Shown here: piece by piece, positions 36,619-47,999 of the stretch
Layout: every line of letters starts with the position of its first letter
Position numbering within the stretch: position 1 is the first letter of the stretch
Source of the DNA: Onchocerca volvulus
Taxonomy: Eukaryota > Nematoda > Chromadorea > Rhabditida > Onchocercidae
DNA: 64,000 bases
Reading direction: 5' to 3'
NCBI GenBank assembly: GCA_000499405.2
Contig: HG738138.1
Span: forward strand, 21,896,824-21,960,823
Made by a program: the position numbers and the translations under genes
The notes under the pieces: generated by a model
Databases searched by the model: none
The model's input: the letters and a program-made list of their open reading frames with translations, nothing else
What the model was told of the DNA's origin: nothing

Positions 36619-37015
36619 ATACCTTGTTGTGCTGTTGTTCCTCATTGTGTTGTATAATATTTTTTCGGTATTTTCATAATAGCGTCAATGGTGGATTGCC
36701 GACATTTGACAGAAAAGCAAGTTTTAAGTGAGAGAAAAGTCCTCAATAGAGCATCTCTACATGACATTAATAAATGCTTAGTGAGCTCTGTTTACAAATA
36801 GTTCAACATGCTCACTTATGAAACAGGAGTGTGTTTTAATCTTATTTGTGTTATTTAACCTCAAAACTTGAGAGTTTTACCGCCAAGCTACTAATTTTTT
36901 CATATAGATATATATTGTATATCTTGCTGTATTTTTCGTAACTTTCATAACTGTAAATTGTCTTTATAATTTTTCAAGACTATGGGTAAATGAGTTAAAA
37001 AATTTGCTATGAGAA

Positions 37016-37021
37016 AATAAA
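37016..37021 (+). terminator. AATAAA polyadenylation signal candidate of RAP
   Basis: AATAAA about 400 bases after the RAP stop, followed within ten bases by a genomic run of about 22 A residues. Confidence 0.5.
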
Positions 37022-37627
37022 CTTTGTAAAAAAAAAAAAAAAAAAAAAAGAAAAAAAAACAGTAGAATGTGAATATTGTGTTGCAGTAAGCAAAATTTCG
37101 AAAGACACAATTTTAATTTCTGATTTGCATTTGAGCATAAACTAGAATGGGCGATTCACAGAAAAAAGGTACAATAAAAAACAGCATCGTTCATGTTTTC
37201 ATGAACGAACAATGTCGAACTATTAAACTATTGATCAGAAATTATGAGCGTGTCATCGTCATCATTATATACAAATATTAAATGAAAATAAGGTATGAGA
37301 CAAAATAAGAACAGATTCGGTAATAGCAGCTGGAGAGGGTTTCATAAACTTGATAAGTAAGTTGGTCGTGTTGGAGTTCGAGATTTTTTTTTCCCTGGAA
37401 GAGCAATCTTACCTGAATTTTTCCTTTAATTCAAACTATTTTTGAATCTATTTTTATTTAGTCTTATATTCCATTTGACTCAGCACATTTTAAAGTATTA
37501 AAAATTTTATTTCATTTTTATGTTCTACTGAGTTTTTTCTTCGTTCTTCAAAAGTACAAAGAAATTAGCTGATTAAGGAAATGACAACAATTATTGAAAA
37601 GCGATCTTGATATTAATTTAGGTTTTG

Positions 37628-40600
37628 CTAACCAACAGTAATCCATCCTTGATCATTGGCTGACTGCTGAATTCCTGAACCATTATCCTGAGGAGAAAAT
37701 AATGATTAAGCAATTAATATAGGTTTTAAGTTCGAAATTTATCTAACCAAACTCAGATCGAAGTCATTTACTGGAAGGTCGTAGGACTAGCATAAATTAT
37801 AATTTCAGTGCTGCTTTTATTACAATAAACAAAAATTATTTAGAAGAAACTTGTTATTACAGTTATCTCAATTTATTTGTGGACAAAAAACTTTTTAATG
37901 AAAACTTCATTGAGTGCTGTACTCATTATTTTAATAATGTTATGGTTATGGGAATGAAAAACTTCCTAATTTATGGATATGAACTACTCATTTACAGTAT
38001 GCAGAAATTCTAGCATGGAAGCAATAATGATTCATGAGGATTTTTTCTTGATTTTTATGTACCGTTGGGTTGAGAGCGATTAAATTTCACGCAAGTTCAT
38101 TTCTAGATTCTGGATGGAAGCATAATTTTTGTTATTTCCATGCTCTGCTTTCCTTTTTCTTTCCTATCAAATAATTGTTGCAAGGCAAAAGCTCATTCAT
38201 TTTGAATGTTATCTAGAAATGAACTTGCGTAGTTCCAATCGAAGATAATTACATTTTCATTTTTTCTTTATCCGTTTGACAATAAGAATAAAAAGAATCC
38301 GGAAAATTGATGACAGATAAAAAAATTATCTGATTTATTTTTCTTGCTGTTTTTTCTTTTTTCTCCATCTTTAGGTTGCGATATCCTATAATATTAGTAA
38401 ATCTAATATTGCTAACAATGATGAAGCGAATGAAGTCAAAATTTCCTAGAAAGATTTAACAAAATTCTCGAAAGAAAAGTTTACTTGATCATTTCGCCTG
38501 GGATTTGCTGCCGCTTGCTGCATATAGATGTCAATTCCAGGTTGCGAAGTGTAATAATTCGATTGTTTGGAAATGCTTTCACCATATGACGACATGTTCA
38601 TGATCGATTGATCGTAAATACTTTTTGATTGACTATCTTTACTATCGATGTTCTGAAAATGACTAAAAAACTATGGAATTGTTCAGAAAACAAAAATTTG
38701 GAAATAAGAAGCGAAAACAAATTATTATCAAAAATTTTAATCTATATTTTCAAATTTAAGCAAAATTTAAATTTGCAATTTAATTTCCCTAATGTCATTT
38801 TCATCATAATATCATATACAAATAACTCTGAATGCTAAAAAATATTTCAGAAAAAATGCTTGATTTTTAAACACAAACTTGTTGTTTACCTTTAACAAAA
38901 TCTTCTTTTATATTCTTTTTTTATCACATAAAATTTAAATTGTGGTTTATTTTTGTTCATAATCATTCAGTTATTTAAATAAAAATTAAGCTAACCATTC
39001 TATTTGATAGGCCGTCAGACATTTGACCACTGGACAGCTGCCCACTGAGACTATTTGGCTGCCCGTTATATTTAGTCGGCAAAGCAAACTGTCCAATATT
39101 ATTGATGTTTTCGAAAGCAGCATTTTGTTGTCGTACACTTCCACCTCCAAAATTTTGATAGGTATGAGAGTTTGCATGATCCAAAGATTGCTTGACTTGT
39201 ATTGGATAACTTGGTGGTGGCATTAGTAGCAGCGGTTTCATTCGATCATTATTGTTCGAAAGATCGCTCTTAGCATTTTCAAATCCATTTCTAATCTGAT
39301 CATTGTTAAAATCGTTATTCTTATTATTCAAATTGAAATTACTATGAATAGTTGATGGCATATTCCCAGTATAACTATCTTCTGCATTCTGTTGTTGATA
39401 ATTTCTATTTTCAAAAATACTTTGAGCAGCATTTGATGGAGAATTCTGTGCATTTGATGCTATATTACTACTCATTTGATCCATCGCTTGGTTTGTTGGA
39501 TTTGAAATTTGCTCTGAAAATATAAAAATTCTTGAAATATTCAATAATTAATTTTATATAGCTTGTACAGGCAATTTCAGCTAATTACTCGATTTTAGCA
39601 ATGCATTTCAAACATTGTTACTTGGATTTTTACACGATTCCTTGTCTCTTTGCGAATCGCAAATTTCGATATTGAAGAAGACATTTTATTAGTAATATGT
39701 TACACTACTTAATCCATCAATTCTTGTACACCTTTACTTGAACATGCTATTGAGCTGCTGAAGCGATGATTACAGCAATAATATATTTATTGAATGTAAA
39801 TCAAAATGGGTAGATGAAGCTAACGCGGTATTTTTTGCAAGGAAATCCATTTCGATTCGAAATTTCGATATTGATCTGATGTGATCGGATGTGCAATTCC
39901 ATCAATAACATTTTGTATCTCATTAAAATGATTCCCGTAATTACCACTATTATTACCATTGTTTGTACGACCTAAGCCTGCAAAATTTGGTTGATAGGAT
40001 ATTTTAAAAAATTTACCAGAATTTTAAGAATTTAATTAATTGGATTTAAAATTAAGGATCAGAAACTTAACTAAGGGAAATACAAAAATGAGAGGAAACG
40101 CTTGGAAACATATCCATATATGTGTAGAGAGAAAGAGATTATGGTAAGCTTATAATCTAATTATCTAATTTGATCCGGAAAAAAAATCGGCTATTTTAAA
40201 TGAATTCAGTAAATTTTTCGTAGTCTGGCCAACCTTGATAATAAAATTGTTCGAAATTATTTTGATTCTGTTTACCACTATATGCGGCTGCAAAGGAGCG
40301 CCATTCCGGTACGAAAAGGTAAAAGCAGTTACGACGTATAATATTTAAAAATGTTTCCGCTCTCAAATAATCCCTTTCAATTCCGAGTTCCGGTAAACAG
40401 AAATCATAACAATCGCTGCATTTTTGTCCTGAATCAAACGATTTTGCAAACTGGATTTCCAGATTCCAAGGTAATACCTTCAAAATTCTCAAATTGTGGC
40501 TTCCACTGCATTCATTAAATACATGAGACTTAAGTCTGCATTTTACAAAAAGAGTCTCAAAACTTACCAATTTTACATATTTTTGGGACCCAAAAAATTA

Positions 40601-43600
40601 ATTGTTCAGACATAAGTATATATGTTATGATGCAGAATTTCTAAAGTCAAAAATGCACCTTTCTGATCGGATTTGGTATAATTCAGTAAAATCCATCGAG
40701 CACCATCACATTCGGAAATAGGTGGATCAAAAAGTGTTGATGAATTGCCGAAATATGAAGTAGGCAAGAAATTCCATGCTTCCTCCCATCCATGGATTTG
40801 TTCCGTACGCTTTAAAATAATACTAAATCACTTGAATAATGTTTGACAATTGAAAATTGTCTATTTTTGCATCTGCTTGATTGAAAATTTATTCGACTGA
40901 TTTATTGATTTATGCAGTTGGGTGATGAAAAATCATTAATTTGAATTTTAAATCAACTGAATTAAAACAAAATAAGAAATAAACCTTGAAAGCATTTTGA
41001 GCACCAATTTCAAGAGCATATCTATCAGGCATCGTTGATATATTCATGTTCATCATAAAGCAAATCAAATTTTTACCATTATTCTTCAGAGTTGAATCGA
41101 TTATTGCTATTCTTCTCTGTAATTCACTTATTTTAGTAATATTTGAATATAAGATGAAGACAAAACTTTTAATGATCATTTAAGCCATATTTTGCTAAGT
41201 TAAGCTAATTCGAAGTTCTTATAAAATTCAAATGTTTTTCATGAATGATTACTAATTGATGAAAAACAATCTACTTTAAAAATTTCAACACATTATTTGA
41301 TATAACGCCAGTGAATACCATTTTTTCACTGAATAAATGTGAAGTTTGCTATAATTTCTTTTTTTTTAACAGTTGAACTAAAAAACATTTAATAAATTAC
41401 GTAGACATTAGCACAGCTTTTTTTATTCATTTTTAAGTCTTATAAAAGATTAATTACAGAGAAGTAAAGAATAAAGAATTGATTTGAGACAATTTTATCC
41501 AATCTTTTAAAAAGATACTTTAGATTATATGAGTAGTGTGAATCAAACGAATTAAATCACATCAAAATGCTCAAATCACGTCAAGGAGCACGTAATCACA
41601 CATGTCAGATATTTCATAAAATAATTACACAAATCAGTGAATTAAAATCTTGCGACACCATTCAAACTTTCATCGATTTTAAGTTTGAAAATGCTCAAAA
41701 GAGACTATTGATAAGTGCTAGTAACAACCGTTACATTATTTTAAAACTTGTAAAGTGCTCATCTCCCGTTGCTACAAGTTATTCCTTTGCTTCTTCACGA
41801 TATTTATACTTTCATAAAATTTAAAAATCAAATATTTTCTGGAAGCAAAACTCACCACTCTAAAATCATATATGGCAATATAATTATTTTTTATCGGAGG
41901 ATTCCCCAATATCTCGAATCTAACTTGATGACCATTGTGATACATTTTGATTACGGTCGAATTTCTTTGCTGATTACGAAATATGAGTGGTGGTATCCAA
42001 GAAAACTTTCGCGATTCTTGCTAGAGAATTTAAAAATAAGATTCAATTTGCACATATTAATAGTTTTTTGTAAGTTCTTGTAGATACTCTTCTTTCGATT
42101 CACAAAAATCCCATTGTAAATTAGTGAAATCCTAGTTTAGAATAGTAAACTTTGTATAAATTGCAATTCAGTGCAGACATTCATCATTCTAACAAAAAAC
42201 TTACCCTTCAGTGACTGCTGAAAAATTTCTATTCGAAGTTTTACATAATAATTCGGAGAGTTATTATACAAAATTTTATAACCAATTTTTGTTAGTTTTG
42301 ATCACTAATTTTTGCGAGTACTTTTGTCAATATTTGTTAACAATTTTTAGGAAGAACAGGTGCTTCCTATTCAAAGAAATCACGGCGCTTATCTCGTCAT
42401 AATAGAAGCCACCGGTAAAAATACAAAGGTCACTTCGCTTAGATCTCAACTTCTTCCTCTTCACGATACTCGAGTCGATTCGCATTATAGAATTAGGCTT
42501 ATAGTAGAATGGAATAAAAGTATGATCTTATTGTTCCTGTGTCTCACGGAATATATATAAATCTTCTAAAATGCACCAGTTGGTATTGAAATTGGCATAC
42601 TATGAGAGCTTTTTGAAAGATTTGATGATTTTTTCTTTTATTTGACCGGAAGGAATTAGTCTTTTCAACGAATTTTTTTAACTTAGCATGAACATAACAC
42701 ATAAAAATTACATGCTATTTTCGAAATTTTCAAAAATTCACGAAAAATGCTTTTGATGAAATTCCGAAAGACAAAAATTTTGAAAGAATTCGAACTAAAA
42801 ATTAGGATTGAATGACAATATTTAGGAAATGTGCTTTAAAATATCAGAAAATCTATGAATATCATCATGAAATTCTGATTTTTGGCAACAAGATGTTTCT
42901 TTTTTCTGGAATCTGATCATTATATCGAAGTAATATCAAATGACATTCTTTTATTGACATCTTTCTGATAATTATTACAGGATGAAGATTAATTATTATA
43001 AGATTAAAATTAATTAAGAAGTAATATAAACATTAAAGGCGGACTAAAAAGATCGCTTGAAAGCTTATTCAACATTATTTTCATCATTTTCATTACATGA
43101 TCCTTCATTTAAGAAGAACTTTTTTTCTAACGATAGTTTTTGAACTTAATTTGTTGATAAGAGCTAAATATTCACGTTAGCTGATAAATAAATTGCATTT
43201 GATTATAAATACTTATAGTTGCAACATTTATACTTACTATATTTATAAATTATCAATTTTATGAGTCGCTTTTGTATTCTTATCACTAAAAGAATGTTTA
43301 CAATTTTCTCATGAAAATGATACTTCTAGCTATTCCCATAATCGATGTTGCAATTTCTAATGAACATTTATAAACATATTCTCTCCTGTGATGCATTACT
43401 GTTTTCCGTTATGAATAATCCGGAAAAACTTAAAGAAAGAATAAATTCCGGAACTGTAATAAGTGTTGTTTAAAGATAACTGTTTTAATTAATTATGGAT
43501 TAAAATATACAAAGAAGTTTTCTTGGGATGAATCAAACTACAATATTAAGGTTAATTTGATGGAAAATTGCTTATTTGGCATTCCTTATCTTCTCACTCC

Positions 43601-46600
43601 GATGAAAAACTTGGAAAATTTCTGCAAGCAAAAACTGAAAAGAAAAAAAACTTACTTGCGGAAAAAGCTCTTTGTGGAAAAATAAGATGGAGGCTAAAGT
43701 GCAGCATGTAATAATCAAAAGGAATGAGATAAATGCGTAAGATTTATTCTTCGGATTTTGAAAGCACTGTTTTAGTTCATTCATTCGATCACGTTTCGTG
43801 AAACCTGCTGAGAACTCTCCTCCGCCATTTAATTTACATAATGAATTCTGAAAATGTAATTAAAAAAAAAAAGAGGACATGTGAGATAAACTTAATCATT
43901 CACCTCTGAACTCTTAATATATTGTATGTTGTTGGAGAATTGACTCGGAAGTCTTTCATAATACAAAAATATTGTTCAGAATTCAAAACATTAATCAATA
44001 CTTTTAAGATTTTTAATAGCTACTTAATCTTTATTCAATGATTTGATTGGTTTGATTTTTATTGGATAATTTTCGATAAATGCAGTAAAATAGCCATTTG
44101 CAAATATTCCTTCCAAGTAGTTTTTATTAAAATTAAAAAATTGCATTCATTGATTCGCAAAAGGACTCCACCTTTGATTCCTGAGATTTCTATCTGTCAC
44201 TTTGATTCTTAAATATAGTTTACCTCTCATCTTTCGAACAATTTATGGATAAATCGAAAAATGGCGAGAAACGAAGATGAAGAATTCTGAATATTTTGCA
44301 ATTCAAAATATAAACGGCAAAAAATTTGGATAGCAGTAGTGAAGTAAATAATTGCATTAAGTGATTTCTCCATATTAAAAATTGATAGTGAAATAAATTT
44401 TAAAAAAGACATATGATTTAAATTTTAGCGTTTGCAAGAAGGGGAAGAGTAAGTAATTTAGCATGGGAACACTCAGCTAAGTAGAAAGTGAAGAAAATTC
44501 GATATTAGAGAACAATAGAACAGATAAGAAAGGCTGATAAGATGATAAATGAATATATGCCATATAATTATTTCATTCTCATCCGTTTTGTATCACTTGA
44601 GGATACGAGAAATGATGCTACAAATAGTGCATTAAAATATGAAAACTATAATTTAATGAGATGACTAAATGAGACAGACGTAGATAAATGTATAAATTTT
44701 CAGGTAGTATTGGTTTTTTTTTTTTTTGCCTATGCTCTTCGAGTAAATAAATAAACTTCGTAAACTACAAAATGCAGAATTGAAAAAAAAAATTAAGAAA
44801 TAACATTTTGCGACTACTTTTTTTTTGCCTGTTTATTTATCAACCATAAAAGGCAGATAGACAGGTATGTATGTCCCTTCCTCATCTCATTTTGTACCAT
44901 TTCGTTACAATTTTTACATTTTACATTTTCCATCTTTTTTTTTTTTTTTTTTGCTTCATTCCTTTTCTATTAATCATTATTTAATATTGAAAAACTAAAT
45001 ATGAAAAAAAGTGAATAAAAACAACGGAAAGAATTCATTTATCATTAAACGTAGATCATCTTTCAGCTCAATTCTCAAACTGTATTTTTTGATGCATCGT
45101 TATTTAAACTCTTTTAATCTTCTTTTCTCCTTATTTCCAGAATTTGCCAACTTATTTTGCTTCCTTCGTCTCTTTTTCTCTCGGATCTCTCACTTTTCTT
45201 CTCTCTCTAAATGAAATGCAAATATTTGCAATCATTCTTGAAAGTGCACTTCATAAACAGAAATTTCCTCTTTTGGTATCTTAACTCATCTTCACAAACT
45301 TTGAACTGTGCAGTGAGTAAATTAACCTGCTGTATGCGAAGAGTACATTACTAGTGCGCAAAAGTATCGCAAAAGTAGTTGCAGTTCTACAGAAGTATGC
45401 TAATTTCGAGATTCATAAATTTGGAAATGATGAGTAAAGATAGTGCAAGTGGAGGAAAGTATAAGTTGGTACATATCGACAATAAATAAATAAACAAAAG
45501 GGTACTCGATAAACTTTCGTGTACTGTTTCTGTGGCAAGACTATTTATGTATGCTTAACAAGAAAATGAAAATGAACGAAAAGATAGTTAACTGCTAAAA
45601 AAAAAAAAAGCGATACTATTTGAAACGTGAGGCATATAGTACATTTTTCTGGACTTATGCATATATACATATATTCTAGGCTTCTGCAAAGTTTATTTGA
45701 TGCCCATAGTAATAGGATTGAGCATTAAAAGAGAACTGATCAAAGACAATTACTGATATAATAAGACAAAAAAAATTTAAGCAAAGAAATGAATAAAGAA
45801 GTAAGTAATTAATGTAAATATATGAACAAACTATTCTCATTTATTAATTTATTATAGAAAGTAACCGAAAAATATAGATGTGCAAGAAAGAGTTTTTCAC
45901 TATATCAATAATCTATGTAAGTAAAAATGTAAATGTTCGTTGTTCATTTCCACACAATATTACAAGTTCTGCATCGATTGATTTGAGATTTTCATACAAC
46001 GTTGCATTCGAACAAACGTGTATTTCTATATAGATAAGGTGCGTGTTAAAGAACTTTCGGAGATTTAAGATTTTGAACAAACGAACATTTACATTTTTAT
46101 TCATATGGACTAGCTAGATCAAGTGACCGGTTCCAACTAGTTTGTCTAATAAAAAGGCTGAAAACTTACAGTTAATTCCAATTTGGATATGGCTATTGGA
46201 TCGCCAGCTGAATTTAATATATAGAAAGGTGTAAAATGTTTCGCATATCGTCCATTTAAATTATATTTTTCCAGAGACTGACAAGTTTGATAAATGCCTT
46301 CAGTCCATGTGATACATGCAGGCATCACAATATTGGCATGATTTGTTGTTGTTGTTGTTGCAGTTGATATACATAGTGGTTCGGTATAATATGATAAATC
46401 ATTCTTGCACAAATTTTCATTATTTTCGATTAAATTTGTCCAAGAATTACGTCGTTTGGTAGATTTTGCCGTTGCTGCAACAGTGGATGATTCCGTACTA
46501 CTGAATGTGATGCTATCATCAGCATTCGTTGAAGAACGATAAGATGGTGGCGGACCTCCTTAAAAAAAAGAAAAAAAAAAAAGGAAAAAATTTAAATGAA

Positions 46601-47471
46601 GAAAATTTTCAAGTTATTAGTGCTCATAATTCCTTTCTTTATTTTCTATTTATTTTTTAAATAAAGTTAATGATTGTATCACTGAATTTAAGACTTCCCA
46701 GTATTAATAAGATCAGTAATAATAATTATTATAGTAGTGTAAATAATAATAATTTCAGCAGAATAAAGAGAATGAAAAGGATTTGTAATGATCATTTTAT
46801 AGAACTTTTTAGAGAAAAAAAAAAATTATGTCTACAAAATGATATTCTTAAATTTTCAAAAAAATAATAAAAGAATGAAAAAAAAAAATCTTAAACAAAG
46901 TGATTTTATTTTACAATAATCAGCTGCTTTATAAGATGCAGCAGAAAAAATTTTCAGAAAAAAGCCATGAGTTATACAAAGCATTTCAATTTACAAATTT
47001 CAGATTCCACAGATGAGAGAATTTATGAGTATCCTCAGTGATGACCAATGAAAGCCAACAAAATTTGTAAACTGAAATCTAAGATTCCACAGATGAGATA
47101 ATTTGTGAAAATCCTCAGTGACGACCAATGAATGTCATCAAACCTTCCTTTGCCCGCAAAATCATATGTCCAAGAAAATTTTTCGTCCCTCCGCCATTCA
47201 ACCTACATTCTGCTCTGACATCATCATTACTTATCTGTCAAATATTATTGCTGATTCTGTAGTCTTCCGTTGCACCAATGTGAATTAATAGAAGAAATCG
47301 ATAATGGAATGTTTAAAATCATAATTTGAATTGAAGATAGTTCCAATTGAAAAACTTGAAATTACCTGGGAAAATGGCGGATGGATTGCCAGCAGATCGA
47401 GGTTCAGCATCAAGTTGTTGGAAGTAGGATCTTGAGCGTCTGATTTGCATAAATTTCTGAACAAACTTCAT
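37628..47471 (-). CDS. Type II membrane protein with probable BRICHOS domain (ITM2-like) and Q/N-rich tail
   Basis: Minus-strand exons, 5' to 3': 47471-47366, 46558-46170, 43847-43656, 42020-41856, 41116-40985, 40809-40659, about 40535-40234, 39977-39945, 39513-38996, 38652-38485 and 37687-37628. The cytoplasmic N terminus contains GGPPPSYRSS. One membrane span (AFISFLLIITCCTLASILFF) follows, preceded by basic residues. The extracellular part reads VRFEILG...NNYIAIYDFRV, RRIAIID, ICFMMNMNISTMPDRYALEI, a BRICHOS pattern (YDF, then CF/Y-hydrophobic, then MP-x-x-x-L-E) as in ITM2 and chondromodulin. A further Cys-rich part (CSDCYDFC; RRNCFYLFVPEW) follows, and then a tail of about 250 residues dominated by Asn, Gln and Ser. 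The family call is from memory. The junction 40659/40535 does not match in phase, and the 40234/39977 junction is a choice among donors. Optional extra exons are listed separately. Confidence 0.7.
38089..38230. repeat. Short element with perfect 20-bp inverted termini
   Basis: ACGCAAGTTCATTTCTAGAT at 38089-38108 is exactly the reverse complement of 38211-38230. The 142-base unit lies in the last intron of the minus-strand BRICHOS gene. It resembles a small MITE-like element. No target-site duplication could be called with confidence. Confidence 0.55.
41567..41824 (+). other. Open frame in an intron of the BRICHOS gene, uncertain
   Basis: An 85-codon + strand frame lies between the minus-strand exons 42020-41856 and 41116-40985. 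The first 60 residues have protein-like composition (RQGARNHTCQIFHKIITQI). A GTAAAG donor at about 41750 could end an exon there. It would be a nested gene on the opposite strand. No partner exon was firmly found and no family is recognised. Confidence 0.2.
42342..42497 (-). CDS. Optional exon of the BRICHOS gene with a basic RSKR site
   Basis: A 156-base minus-strand segment (52 codons) fits phase 0 on both sides between the membrane-span exon and the exon at 42020. The acceptor is TATAAG and the donor GTTAAC, both weak. It would add a linker containing KRKKLRSKRSDL, which looks like a furin cleavage site between membrane and BRICHOS domain. The + strand is also open here (EEQVLPIQRNHGAYLV), so the coding strand is not certain. 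Confidence 0.3.
47002..47146. repeat. Two-copy tandem duplication, unit about 81 bp
   Basis: AGATTCCACAGATGAGA...ATCCTCAGTGA(T/C)GACCAATGAA occurs at 47002-47065 and again at 47083-47146. The second copy abuts the candidate cassette exon ending at 47144 on the minus strand. Confidence 0.7.
47144..47209 (-). CDS. Candidate cassette exon of the BRICHOS gene
   Basis: A 66-base segment between exons 1 and 2 keeps phase 1 on both sides and stays open, so it can be included or skipped. It encodes ECRLNGGGTKNFLGHMILRAKE. The start C-R-L-N-G-G-G resembles C-K-L-N-G-G-G at the head of the membrane-span exon (43847-43656), which suggests exon duplication. The donor (GTTTGA) is weak. Confidence 0.35.
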
Positions 47472-47999
47472 GACACCGCAACATTATATATCATCAGAAT
47501 GTGCTTGAAAACGCACAAATGTGAACATCCCTATGCTGTATAACATGCCAAAAAGGAATAATGTTGTCGATACTCATGTGAACAGAAAGAAGAACCGGTT
47601 TCTGAAGGAGTGCAGGGCAGATTTCATATACAGTAGATGGAAGTTGCAAGGAGGAAGATCAAGAGTGGAAGAAAAGAAATAAAAAATTTGACTCACAAAC
47701 GAAGAGTGGGGTCGAAGAGCAAAGTTTGCGAAGAGTAGTATAGTCGAGAATAAAAGAGGGAAGGATTGGAAGTTTTGCAGAAGATCGGTATCTTGATCGG
47801 TAGAAGTGTGACCTTCATGACCTTCCTTGAGTTGAGATATTTTCTTAAGAATATACACAGAACACCATCAGTTGTACCACAAACATTTCCCGCAAGCATC
47901 CTTTTCCTCTCTTATTTATTACTAAAGGACATTTATTCCAAGTAACATTTTCTATTGACCTTAGATCACTTTAACCTCTACTAATCTTTATTTTTTTGG

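Noticed and set aside
42351..42480. Arg/Ser-rich reading on + resembling an SR-protein fragment
   Set aside because: That frame contains stops; other frames on both strands are better open, so no SR gene is claimed.
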